Source: Tistlia consotensis USBA 355 (GTDB lineage Bacteria > Pseudomonadota > Alphaproteobacteria > Kiloniellales > DSM-21159). Taken from it: a stretch of 64,000 nucleotides of DNA. Below the pieces are notes generated by a model, which saw nothing but the letters and a program-made list of their open reading frames with translations, searched no databases and was not told the DNA's origin. The DNA lies in NCBI RefSeq assembly GCF_900177295.1, contig NZ_FWZX01000001.1, forward strand, positions 570,631 to 634,630, in the 5' to 3' direction. The translations under genes and the position numbers were made by a program. Positions 8,955 through 17,047 of the stretch are shown here, piece after piece (position 1 is the stretch's first letter; every line of letters begins with the position of its first letter).

Positions 8955-10106
8955 ATGCGCAAGTACGTCGGACTGCCGCGCATCGAGGGACGCGCCGCGC
9001 GGCAGGCCCATGCCGGCCTGCCCGAGGGCACCTACGAGCGCGAGCTGGGCAAGGAAGGCTTCTTCGGCCCGGCGACCCACATGTACCATCGCCACCCGCC
9101 GACCGGCTGGACCTCCTGGGAGGGGCCGCTGAAGCCGCGCGCCTTCGACCTGACCGAGCTCGAGGGCGAGCAGGCCAGCCCCTGGGACGCCGGCGAGGTG
9201 CTGTTCAACACCAGCGTGCGCCTGCGCCACTGGCGCGCGCCGAAGGCCATGGACCACCTGGCGCGCAACGCCGACGGCGACGAGCTGATCTTCCTCCACA
9301 CGGGCCGCGGCGACCTCTTCTGCGACTACGGCCATCTGGCCGTGGAGGCCGGCGACTACGTGCTGCTGCCGCGCTCGACCATGTGGCGCCTGGAGGCCAG
9401 CGAGCCGGTCACCGCCCTGCTGATCGAATGCAGCAACGGCAGCTACATGCTGCCCGACAAGGGCATCGTCGGCGACCACGCGATCTTCGACCCGGCGGTG
9501 CTGGAGACGCCGCGCCTGGACGAGGCCTTCGAGGCCCAGCGGGACGAGCGCGAGTGGCGGGTGCGCATCAAGCGGCGCAACGCCATCTCGACCGTGACCT
9601 ACCCCTTCAACCCGCTCGACGCGGTCGGCTGGAAGGGCGACCTGGTGCCGGTCAGGATCAACGTGCGCGACATCCGCCCGCTGATGAGCCACCGCTACCA
9701 CCTGCCGCCCTCGGCGCACACCACCTTCGTCGGCAACCGCTTCGTCGTCTGCACCTTCGTGCCGCGGCCCTTCGAGAGCAGCGAGGACGCGCTCAAGGTG
9801 CCGTTCTTCCACAACAACGACGATTACGACGAGGTGATCTTCTACCACGCCGGCGACTTCTTCAGCCGCGACAACATCCATCCCGGGATGGTCACCTTCC
9901 ATCCCTGCGGCTTCACCCACGGGCCGCACCCCAAGGCCCTGAAGAACGCCTTCAGGCCGAAGAAGGCCGCGACCGACGAGTACGCGGTCATGATCGACAC
10001 GCGCGACGCCCTGGAGATCGGCCCGGCGGCGGCGAAGGTCGAGTTCGAGGGCTACGCCCGCTCCTGGCAGACGCCGAAAGACGACGCAGCACAGGCGGCG
10101 GAATAG
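8955..10106 (+). CDS. hmgA: Homogentisate 1,2-dioxygenase family protein
   Basis: 383 residues of the cupin-fold homogentisate dioxygenase family, which opens the ring of homogentisate to maleylacetoacetate using Fe(II) and O2 in the cytoplasm. The C-terminal half carries the metal site: HNNDDYDEVIFYHAGDFF at 286-303 and THGPHP at 321-326; by family comparison H286, E292/E293 region and H322 are the likely iron ligands. The start at 8955 has GGGAGGAGG directly upstream; an upstream in-frame ATG at 8892 would run through the operator. It is the first gene of a five-gene operon and is followed by a fumarylacetoacetate-hydrolase family gene four bases later, which supports the assignment. At 383 residues it is shorter than the classical enzymes of about 430, so a related substrate is possible. 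Confidence 0.85.
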   Translation: MRKYVGLPRIEGRAARQAHAGLPEGTYERELGKEGFFGPATHMYHRHPPTGWTSWEGPLKPRAFDLTELEGEQASPWDAGEVLFNTSVRLRHWRAPKAMDHLARNADGDELIFLHTGRGDLFCDYGHLAVEAGDYVLLPRSTMWRLEASEPVTALLIECSNGSYMLPDKGIVGDHAIFDPAVLETPRLDEAFEAQRDEREWRVRIKRRNAISTVTYPFNPLDAVGWKGDLVPVRINVRDIRPLMSHRYHLPPSAHTTFVGNRFVVCTFVPRPFESSEDALKVPFFHNNDDYDEVIFYHAGDFFSRDNIHPGMVTFHPCGFTHGPHPKALKNAFRPKKAATDEYAVMIDTRDALEIGPAAAKVEFEGYARSWQTPKDDAAQAAE

Positions 10107-10110
10107 CCCG

Positions 10111-11133
10111 ATGAAGCTCGCCAGCCTGAAACGCGGCGGCCGCGACGGTACGCTGGTCCTGGTCAGCCGCGACCTGACGCGCGCCGTCGAGGCCCTGGCC
10201 GCCCCGACCCTGCAGGACGCCCTCGACGTCTGGGAGGCGGTCCGTCCGGAGCTGGAGAAGCAGGCGGCGGCGCTGGAGGCCGGCGAGGCCGCCGATGCCT
10301 TCGTCTTCGAGCCGGCCGGCTGCGCCGCGCCGCTGCCGCGCGCCTATCAGTGGGCCGACGGCTCGGCCTACGTGAACCACGTCGAGCTGGTCCGCAAGGC
10401 GCGCGGCGCCGAGATGCCGCAGTCCTTCTGGAGCGATCCCCTGATGTACCAGGGCGGCTCCGACGCCTTCCTGGGCCCGCGCGACCCGATTGCTCTCGCC
10501 GACGAGGCCTGGGGCATCGACTTCGAGGCCGAGGTCGCCGTGGTCGTCGACGACGTGCCGATGGGGGTCTCGCCCGAGGCGGCGCGGCGCCACATCCAGC
10601 TGGTCATGCTGTGCAACGACGTCAGCCTGCGCAACCTGATCCCGGGCGAGCTGGCCAAGGGCTTCGGCTTCTTCCAGGCCAAGCCCTCGAGCGCCTTCTC
10701 GCCGGTCGCGGTGACGCCCGACGAGCTGGGCGCCGCCTGGGACGGGGCGAAGCTGTCGCTGCCGATGCTCTCGTCGCTCAACGGCAGCCTCTTCGGGCGG
10801 CCCGAGGCCGGCGTCGACATGACCTTCGACTTCCCGACCCTGGTCGCCCATGCGGCGCGCACCCGGCCGCTCGGCGCCGGCGCGATCATCGGCTCGGGCA
10901 CGATCTCCAACCGCGACGCCGACGGCGGGCCGGGCCGGCCGATCGCCGAGGGCGGCCTCGGCTATTCCTGCATCGCCGAGCTGCGGATGGTCGAGAAGAT
11001 CCAGGCCGGCGAGATGACGACCGGGTTCCTGAGCTTCGGCGACCGGGTGACGATCGAGATGAAGGACCCCGAGGGCCGCTCGATCTTCGGCGCCATCGAC
11101 CAGACGGTCGAGCAATACCGACAGCCGGCCTGA
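10111..11133 (+). CDS. Fumarylacetoacetate hydrolase family protein
   Basis: 340 residues. The FAH fold is shown by WGIDFEAEVAVVVDD (metal ligands E139 and E141), CNDVSLRN (D170) and GSGTISNRD near 265-273. The family cleaves C-C bonds of beta-dicarbonyl acids with Mg or Ca; here fumarylacetoacetate to fumarate and acetoacetate is the likely reaction, completing the homogentisate route. It begins 4 bp after the dioxygenase stop. No separate maleylacetoacetate isomerase gene is in this operon, so either isomerisation is supplied elsewhere or the enzyme takes the maleyl form. Confidence 0.85.
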   Translation: MKLASLKRGGRDGTLVLVSRDLTRAVEALAAPTLQDALDVWEAVRPELEKQAAALEAGEAADAFVFEPAGCAAPLPRAYQWADGSAYVNHVELVRKARGAEMPQSFWSDPLMYQGGSDAFLGPRDPIALADEAWGIDFEAEVAVVVDDVPMGVSPEAARRHIQLVMLCNDVSLRNLIPGELAKGFGFFQAKPSSAFSPVAVTPDELGAAWDGAKLSLPMLSSLNGSLFGRPEAGVDMTFDFPTLVAHAARTRPLGAGAIIGSGTISNRDADGGPGRPIAEGGLGYSCIAELRMVEKIQAGEMTTGFLSFGDRVTIEMKDPEGRSIFGAIDQTVEQYRQPA

Positions 11134-11170
11134 GCCGGCGGAACGACAGCGCTTTTCCGGAGGACCACCG

Positions 11171-12154
11171 ATGGCTCGCGGCTTCGCCTCGCAGAACGAT
11201 CTCGCCGACAAGAAGGTCAGCTTCGACGAGCTCGGCGACGGGCTCTACGCCTACACGGCCGAGGGCGACCCCAACACCGGCATCGTCGTCGGCGACGACG
11301 CGGTGCTGGTCGTCGACACCCAGGCGACCCCGGTCATGGCCCAGGACGTCATCGAGCGCATCCGCTCGGTCACCGACAAGCCGATCAAGCACGTCGTGCT
11401 GAGCCACTACCACGCCGTGCGCGTGCTCGGCGCCTCGGCCTACGGCGCCGAGAACATCATCGCCAGCCGGCCGACCTTCGAGCTGATCCAGGAGCGCGGC
11501 CAGCAGGACTACGAGAGCGAGGCCGGGCGCTTCCCGCGCCTGTTCCGCTCGATCGAGTCGGTGCCGGGGCTGACCTGGCCGACGCTCGTCTTCGAAGAGA
11601 AGCTGACCCTGTTCCTGGGCAAGCGCGAGGTGCAGATCCTGCATCTCGGCCGCGGCCACACCAAGGGCGACACGGTGGTCTGGCTGCCGAAGGAGAAGGT
11701 GCTCTACTCCGGCGACCTGGTGGAGTTCGGCGCCACCCCCTACACCGGCGACGCCTACCTGAAGGACTGGCCGGGCACGCTCGCCAACCTGCGCGCGCTC
11801 GGCGCCGAAAAGCTGGTGCCGGGCCGCGGCGCCTCGCTGCTGACCCCCGAGCAGGTCGAGGAGGGCATCGCCGGCACCCAGGACTTCCTGACCGCGCTCT
11901 ATTCGGCGGTCGAGGCGGGCGCCAAGGCCGGCAAGGGGCTCAAGGCGATCTACGACGAGACCATGGCCCGCCTGCAGCCGCGCTTCGGCAACTGGGTGAT
12001 CTTCGAGCACTGCATGCCCTTCGACGTGACCCGTGCCTACGACGAGGCGCGCGGCGTCGCCGACCCGCAGATCTGGACCGCCGAGCGCGACCGCGAGATG
12101 TGGCAGGCGCTGGAGCGGGGCACGGCGATGAAGTCCGCCGAGGCCAATCCCTGA
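11171..12154 (+). CDS. MBL-fold metallo-hydrolase with reduced metal site
   Basis: 327 residues of the metallo-beta-lactamase superfamily, cytoplasmic. The usual HxHxDH motif is HYHAVR at 79-84, so the Asp and His that would hold the second metal are absent; H163 (GRGHTKGD) and D182 (YSGDLVE) are kept, and the usual PGHG motif is PGRG at 217-220. This predicts at most one metal. The gene sits within the aromatic operon, 37 bp after the FAH gene with a good GGAGG site, and before an FAD monooxygenase. A thioesterase, lactonase or ring-product hydrolase role is possible, but the substrate cannot be read from sequence. Confidence 0.8.
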   Translation: MARGFASQNDLADKKVSFDELGDGLYAYTAEGDPNTGIVVGDDAVLVVDTQATPVMAQDVIERIRSVTDKPIKHVVLSHYHAVRVLGASAYGAENIIASRPTFELIQERGQQDYESEAGRFPRLFRSIESVPGLTWPTLVFEEKLTLFLGKREVQILHLGRGHTKGDTVVWLPKEKVLYSGDLVEFGATPYTGDAYLKDWPGTLANLRALGAEKLVPGRGASLLTPEQVEEGIAGTQDFLTALYSAVEAGAKAGKGLKAIYDETMARLQPRFGNWVIFEHCMPFDVTRAYDEARGVADPQIWTAERDREMWQALERGTAMKSAEANP

Positions 12155-12179
12155 GCCTCGAGCCGCGGGAGACGGACCC

Positions 12180-13892
12180 GTGCCGAAGACCTACGAGAAT
12201 CCCCGCTTCGACTACCGGCGCTGCGCCGACCAGCAGCCGGGCGCCGTGGCGCACCACCCGGTCGTGGTGGTCGGCGCCGGCCTGGTCGGGCTGACCGCCG
12301 CCGTCGACCTCGCGACCCGCGGCGTGCCCTGCCTGCTGCTCGACGACGACGACACCGTCTCCTTCGGCAGCCGGGCGATCTGCTTCTCAAAGCGCAGCCT
12401 GGAGATCGCCGACCGCCTGGGCGTCGGCGGCCGGTTCCTCGAGAAGGGCATCACCTGGAACCGCGGCAAGGTCTTCCTGAAGGACCGCGAGGTCTACGCC
12501 TTCGACCTGCTGCCCGAGCCCGGGCACGCCTATCCGGCCTTCGTCAACCTGCAGCAGTACTATCCGGAGGAGTGGCTGGTCGAGCGCGCCCGCGAGCTCG
12601 GCCTGACCGAGATCCGCTGGAAGAACCGGGTGACCGAGGTCGTGCAGGAGGACGCTCGCGTGCGCCTGACCGTCGAGACGCCCGACGGGCCCTACGCGAT
12701 CACCTGCGACTGGCTGCTGGCCTGCGACGGCGCGCGCTCCCAGGTGCGCCGCTGCCTCGGCCTCGAGTTCAAGGGCCAGGTCTTCAAGGACCGCTTCCTG
12801 ATCGCCGACGTGATCATGAAGGCCGACTTCCCGACCGAGCGCTGGTTCTGGTTCGACCCGCCCTTCCATCCCGGCCAGTCGGTGCTGCTGCACCGCCAGG
12901 CCGACGACGTCTGGCGCATCGACTTCCAGCTCGGCTGGGACGCCGACCCCGAGGCGGAGAAGCAGCCGGAGCGCGTGCTGTCGCGCCTGAAGGCGATGCT
13001 CGGCGAGCGGGACTTCGAGCTGGAGTGGGTCAGCGTCTACACCTTCCAGTGCCGCCGCCTCGACCGCTTCCGCCACGGCCGGATCCTGTTTCTCGGCGAT
13101 TCGGCCCACCAGGTCTCGCCCTTCGGCGCGCGCGGCGGCAACGGCGGCATGCAGGACGCCGACAATCTCTGCTGGAAGCTGGCGGCGGTGCTCGAGGGCA
13201 CGGCCCCGGAGACGCTGCTCGACAGCTACGACGACGAACGCGTGCCGGCAGCCGACGACAACATCCTCAACTCGACCCGCTCGACCGACTTCATCACGCC
13301 GAAGAACGCGGCCAGCCGCGCCTTCCGCGACGCCGTGCTGGAGCTGTCCGGGCAGCAGGCCTTCGCCCGTCGCCTGGTCAATTCCGGCCGCCTGTCCCTG
13401 CCCTGGGGCAACGCCGGCTCGCCGCTCTCGACGCCCTGCGACGAGCCGGGCGGCGTCGCCCTGCCGCCCGGTGCGCCCTGCCCCGGCGCGCCCTGCCCCG
13501 GTGCGCCCTGCCCCGACGCGCCGGTCGAGCGCGACGGCCGGCCCGACTGGCTGCTGCGCCAGCTCGGCGACGGCTTCGTGCTCCTGCTGGCGCTCGCCCC
13601 GGACACCCCGCTGCCGGCGAGCCTCGCCGCCCTGGCGCGCGAGGTCCCGGCGATCCGGCCGCTGCTGATCGCCCCGGCACCGCGCGACGCCGGCGGGCTG
13701 CCGCTGCTGGTCGACGGGCAGGGCCTGGCCGCGGCCCGCTGCGGCCTCGTGCCGGGCACCGCCCTGCTGTTCCGCCCGGACCAGCACCTCGCCGCGCGCT
13801 GGCCGGCCTTCGATGCCGCTGCCGTGCGGGCCGCGCGCGACCGCGCCCTCGGCATCGTTTCGGACCAGGAACGGAAGGCGGTGGCGTCATGA
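12180..13892 (+). CDS. FAD-dependent aromatic hydroxylase (MhpA/PheA-like monooxygenase)
   Basis: 570 residues beginning with GTG. The FAD dinucleotide motif GAGLVG is at 32-37, and the GD motif LFLGDSAHQVSPFGARGGNG near 303-322 binds the ribityl and flavin part; this is the class A flavoprotein hydroxylase pattern. It probably uses NAD(P)H and O2 to hydroxylate a phenolic acid, for example giving homogentisate for the first gene of the operon (inference). A three-copy 15-bp repeat inserts GAPCPGAPCPGAPCP near residues 431-445, between the FAD core and the thioredoxin-like C-terminal part. Its stop overlaps the next start as ATGA. Confidence 0.85.
   Translation: MPKTYENPRFDYRRCADQQPGAVAHHPVVVVGAGLVGLTAAVDLATRGVPCLLLDDDDTVSFGSRAICFSKRSLEIADRLGVGGRFLEKGITWNRGKVFLKDREVYAFDLLPEPGHAYPAFVNLQQYYPEEWLVERARELGLTEIRWKNRVTEVVQEDARVRLTVETPDGPYAITCDWLLACDGARSQVRRCLGLEFKGQVFKDRFLIADVIMKADFPTERWFWFDPPFHPGQSVLLHRQADDVWRIDFQLGWDADPEAEKQPERVLSRLKAMLGERDFELEWVSVYTFQCRRLDRFRHGRILFLGDSAHQVSPFGARGGNGGMQDADNLCWKLAAVLEGTAPETLLDSYDDERVPAADDNILNSTRSTDFITPKNAASRAFRDAVLELSGQQAFARRLVNSGRLSLPWGNAGSPLSTPCDEPGGVALPPGAPCPGAPCPGAPCPDAPVERDGRPDWLLRQLGDGFVLLLALAPDTPLPASLAALAREVPAIRPLLIAPAPRDAGGLPLLVDGQGLAAARCGLVPGTALLFRPDQHLAARWPAFDAAAVRAARDRALGIVSDQERKAVAS
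13470..13514 (+). repeat. Three-copy 15-bp tandem repeat in the monooxygenase gene
   Basis: Units at 13470-13484, 13485-13499 and 13500-13514 differ only at one third position (ggTgcg or ggCgcg). They encode GAPCP three times, adding several Cys and Pro residues to a surface-loop region. Copy number is likely to vary between strains. Confidence 0.9.
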
Positions 13893-14092
13893 CCGCGCAC
13901 CTCGAGACCGGGCCGCGCCTCGACGACCCGGATGCCCTCTACGAGGCGCTGATGGCCGCCTATCGCGACCTGCCGGACGCGGAGGCCCTCAAGTTGAGCG
14001 CCAAGCTGGTCCTGCTGCTCGCCAACCACATCGGCGACGCGGCCGTGGTCCGCGAGGCGCTGGCGATCGCCTCCGGCCGGACGGACGGCTGA
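13889..14092 (+). CDS. DUF2783 small protein
   Basis: A 67-residue acidic helical protein (DPDALYEALMAAYRDLPD then LSAKLVLLLANHIGD) matching the DUF2783 type, which usually accompanies this kind of FAD monooxygenase. It is translationally coupled by an ATGA overlap with the monooxygenase and ends the operon. It may stabilise the flavoenzyme; the function is not established. Confidence 0.8.
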   Translation: MTAHLETGPRLDDPDALYEALMAAYRDLPDAEALKLSAKLVLLLANHIGDAAVVREALAIASGRTDG

Positions 14093-14216
14093 GCCTCTGC
14101 CTTGCCAAGGGAGTCGAGACATGGTCGATTCCCGGGCGATTGCGCGGCGGCGGGAACGTGCCGGGCGCCTGCGCATTCAATCCATCTGTGAGGGACCGGA
14201 CGAGGCGAGGCGAGCG

Positions 14217-14576
14217 ATGGCGGACCAGAGGCACGACGGAAGCCGCAAGCGAACCGTTGCACTGGCCGCGACGGCGATAGCGGCGATGATCCCGTCGCTG
14301 CTGCTGCCGCTCGCCCCCGCCGCCGCACAGATGCTCTGCAGCAAGCCGCTGCAGCCGCTCTGCTCGACCGACCTGCAGAACGTCACCGATGCGACCGAGC
14401 GGGATCGCTGCGTCTCGGACACCGACAAGTACCTTGACGAGCTGCGCAGCTATCGCGACTGCCTGCAGACCGCCCTCGAGAAGGCCGACGAGTCCCTGAA
14501 GCGTGGCGAGGGCTTCAAGAGCTGCCTGGATTCCGGCCGCAAGGACTGCAGTCTGAAGAACGACGGCGATCTCTGA
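14217..14576 (+). CDS. Small exported cysteine-containing protein, unknown function
   Basis: 119 residues. After a basic N-terminus (RKR) comes a hydrophobic stretch and an APAAAQ cleavage-like end, so secretion to the periplasm is likely. The mature part holds six Cys (LCSKP, LCSTD, RCVSD, DCLQT, SCLDS, DCSLK), which could form three disulfides, in an otherwise charged helical domain. An upstream in-frame ATG at 14121 would spoil the signal peptide, so the ATG at 14217 is preferred. Family not recognised. Confidence 0.6.
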   Translation: MADQRHDGSRKRTVALAATAIAAMIPSLLLPLAPAAAQMLCSKPLQPLCSTDLQNVTDATERDRCVSDTDKYLDELRSYRDCLQTALEKADESLKRGEGFKSCLDSGRKDCSLKNDGDL

Positions 14577-14750
14577 CGGGCGGCGCGCCCGGGTTGCACC
14601 GGGTGCGGCCGGCCGGCCTCGGAAACCGCGGAACGGCGGGAAGACGACACACGCTGCAGCTGCATTTGTCTTTCCGAATCGTTAACGGTCTGTCAAAGGC
14701 CGGCGCCTAGAATGCGATGATCGACGGGCTTGCGGGTTCGGTGAAGCGTC

Positions 14751-15587
14751 ATGGCGTGCCTCAGTCTTCCCGTGCGGCGACGGACTCTCGCCGGGCTTGC
14801 GGCCGTGCTTCTGGCCCCGGCGCTCGCCGTGCCGGCCATGGCGGCCGACGCCCTGCGCATCGGCGGCACCGGCGCCGCCCTGGCGGTCGCCGACGCGCTC
14901 GGCAAGGCCTTCGCCGCCGGGCGTCCGGAGGTCGAGATCACCGTCCTGCCGAGCCTGGGCAGCAGCGGCGCGCTGCGCGCCCTCGCCGACGGCGCCGTCG
15001 AGCTGGCCATCGCGGCCCGGCCCCTGAAGCCCGAAGAACGGGCCGCCGGGCTCGACGCCGTCCTCTTCGCACGCACGCCCTTCGTCTTCGTCACCGCACG
15101 GCCGAGCGCGCAGCCCCTCGACTCCGCGGCGCTGGCGGCACTCTATGCCGATCCCGCGCCGCACTGGGCCGACGGCACGCCGCTGCGGATCGTCCTCAGG
15201 CCCGAGACCGACAGCGACAGCACGCTGCTCGCCGAGCGCCTGCCCGGCATGGCCGGGGCCCTGGCCCTGGCGCGCCGGCGGCCCGAGGTGCCGGTCGCCG
15301 CGACCGACCAGGACAACCTGCGCATCGCCCAGGAGATGCCGGGCTCGCTGACCGCGGCCACCCTGCTTCAGCTGCTCGGCGAGGGCGCCGACCTCCGGCT
15401 CCTGCCGCTCGACGGCGTCGCCCCCGGCCTCGAGGCGCTGGAGGCCGGCCGCTATCCGCTGTTCAAGGAGCTCTACCTCGTGACGCGCCGCGACGCCGGC
15501 CCGACGACGCGCGCCTTCCTGGCCTTCCTGGCGAGCGACCGCGCCCGGACGATCCTGCGCCGCGCCGGCGGCCTGCCTCTGCTGTAA
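14751..15587 (+). CDS. PstS-like periplasmic substrate-binding protein
   Basis: 278 residues with a Sec signal peptide (RRRTLAGLAAVLLAP ending VPAMAA near 31) and a type II periplasmic-binding fold of the phosphate-binding PBP-like kind: IGGTGAALAVADALGKAF at the start of the mature chain, then LPSLGSSGALRALADGAVEL and AARPLKPEE. No transporter permease or ATPase genes are near. It ends 19 bp before a sensor kinase gene on the same strand, so it may present a ligand to that kinase rather than feed an ABC transporter (inference). Confidence 0.75.
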   Translation: MACLSLPVRRRTLAGLAAVLLAPALAVPAMAADALRIGGTGAALAVADALGKAFAAGRPEVEITVLPSLGSSGALRALADGAVELAIAARPLKPEERAAGLDAVLFARTPFVFVTARPSAQPLDSAALAALYADPAPHWADGTPLRIVLRPETDSDSTLLAERLPGMAGALALARRRPEVPVAATDQDNLRIAQEMPGSLTAATLLQLLGEGADLRLLPLDGVAPGLEALEAGRYPLFKELYLVTRRDAGPTTRAFLAFLASDRARTILRRAGGLPLL

Positions 15588-15606
15588 CCGGGCCGGGACC
15601 GCCAGG

Positions 15607-17043
15607 ATGCACAACGTCCAGAGCATCGAACGGCTGCGCCGGCTGATCCGCCGGCTGGCGCTGCTGATCGCGCTGGTCACGGCGGTCTCGATTCCGCTCG
15701 GCTATTTCGCGATCGCCTACCGGAGCCAGAGTGAGGAGCTGGCCTTCCGCGCCGACCTCACCGCGAAGGTCCTGGCCCGCTACGTCTACATGCAGGGCCC
15801 GGCCTGGCGCTACAGCCGCGAGCGGCTCGAGGAGCTGCTCGCCGACGAGCCGGATCGCGCCGGCGAACCGCAGCAGGTCGTCCGGCTGCCGGACGGAACC
15901 GAGGTGGTGCGTCACGGCCCGGACCAGACGCCGCCGCTTCACGAAGCGGCAACGGCCGTCTCGGTGCGGGGCCGGCCCGAGGCCCGGGTCACCGCACAGG
16001 CCAGCCTGCGGCCGCTGCTGCTCGACACCGCGCTGGCCGCCCTCTTCTCCAGCGCCCTGGGCGGCGCGATCTGGCTGGTGATCGGCCTGCTGCCGCTGCG
16101 CGCCCTGAAGCGCAGCCTGGCCGAGCTCGACCGCACGCTGGAGACGGTCGAGCGTCACGCCGCCGAGACCGAGTACGCCTACGAGGAGCTGAAGCGCCAG
16201 CACCGCCTGGTCGAGGAGACGACCCACGAGCTGATGAAGGCGCGCGACGAGGCGATGGCCGCCGACCGCGCCAAGTCGGCCTTCCTGGCGACCATGAGCC
16301 ACGAGCTGAGGACGCCGCTCAACGCCATCATCGGCTTCTCCGAGGTCTTGACGCTCGGCGTCTTCGGGCCGCTCGGCAACGACCGCTACCGCGACTACTG
16401 CCAGGCGATCGGCGACAGCGGGCGGCACCTGCTGGCGGTGATCAACGACGTGCTGGACATCTCCAAGATCGAGGCCGGCAAGCTGCAGCTGCACTTCGAG
16501 GAGGTGCAGCTCGACAAGCTGCTCGAGAGCTGCTGCGCCCTGGTCCGCGGCAAGGTCGACGGCGCCGGCATCCTGCTGGAGCTGGCGCCGCCGGAGACGC
16601 CGCTGCCGCGGCTCTGGGCCGATCCGGTCAAGCTCAAGCAGATCGTCCTGAACCTGCTGTCCAATGCCCTGAAGTTCACCCCGGCCGGCGGCACGATCCG
16701 GGTCTCCTGCGCGCAGGTCGAGGAGCGCGGCATCGGCTTCTCGATCGCCGACAGCGGCATCGGCATGCGCCCGGAGGACGTCAAGCTGGCCCTGCAGCCG
16801 TTCCAGCAGGTCGACAACAGCCACACCCGCCGCTACGAGGGCACCGGCCTTGGCCTGCCGCTGGCCAAGGCGCTGGTCGAGCAGCACGGCGGCGAGCTGG
16901 AGATCGAGAGCGCGCTCGGCCGGGGCACCACGGTGACGGTGGTGCTGCCCGACCACGACCGCAGCGGCGCCCAGCAGTCGACCGGCGCCCAGGGCCACCT
17001 CGACCTGCAGCTGCCCGGCTGGCTGGGCAAGCGCTCGGCCTGA
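15607..17043 (+). CDS. Membrane-bound sensor histidine kinase
   Basis: 478 residues. Membrane helices at about 14-36 and 136-160 flank a periplasmic domain of about 100 residues. A coiled linker leads to the HisKA domain with SHELRTPLNAIIGFSEVL (phospho-His H232), then the ATP domain: N box LKQIVLNLLSNALKFTP at about 342-358, G1 DSGIGM, and G2 GTGLGLPLAKAL. All catalytic boxes are intact. No response regulator gene is adjacent, so it is an orphan kinase by location; the upstream PstS-like protein is the obvious candidate for signal input. The sequence resembles PleC/DivJ-like alphaproteobacterial kinases in the H box, but the target is unknown. Confidence 0.9.
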   Translation: MHNVQSIERLRRLIRRLALLIALVTAVSIPLGYFAIAYRSQSEELAFRADLTAKVLARYVYMQGPAWRYSRERLEELLADEPDRAGEPQQVVRLPDGTEVVRHGPDQTPPLHEAATAVSVRGRPEARVTAQASLRPLLLDTALAALFSSALGGAIWLVIGLLPLRALKRSLAELDRTLETVERHAAETEYAYEELKRQHRLVEETTHELMKARDEAMAADRAKSAFLATMSHELRTPLNAIIGFSEVLTLGVFGPLGNDRYRDYCQAIGDSGRHLLAVINDVLDISKIEAGKLQLHFEEVQLDKLLESCCALVRGKVDGAGILLELAPPETPLPRLWADPVKLKQIVLNLLSNALKFTPAGGTIRVSCAQVEERGIGFSIADSGIGMRPEDVKLALQPFQQVDNSHTRRYEGTGLGLPLAKALVEQHGGELEIESALGRGTTVTVVLPDHDRSGAQQSTGAQGHLDLQLPGWLGKRSA

Positions 17044-17047
17044 GGCC

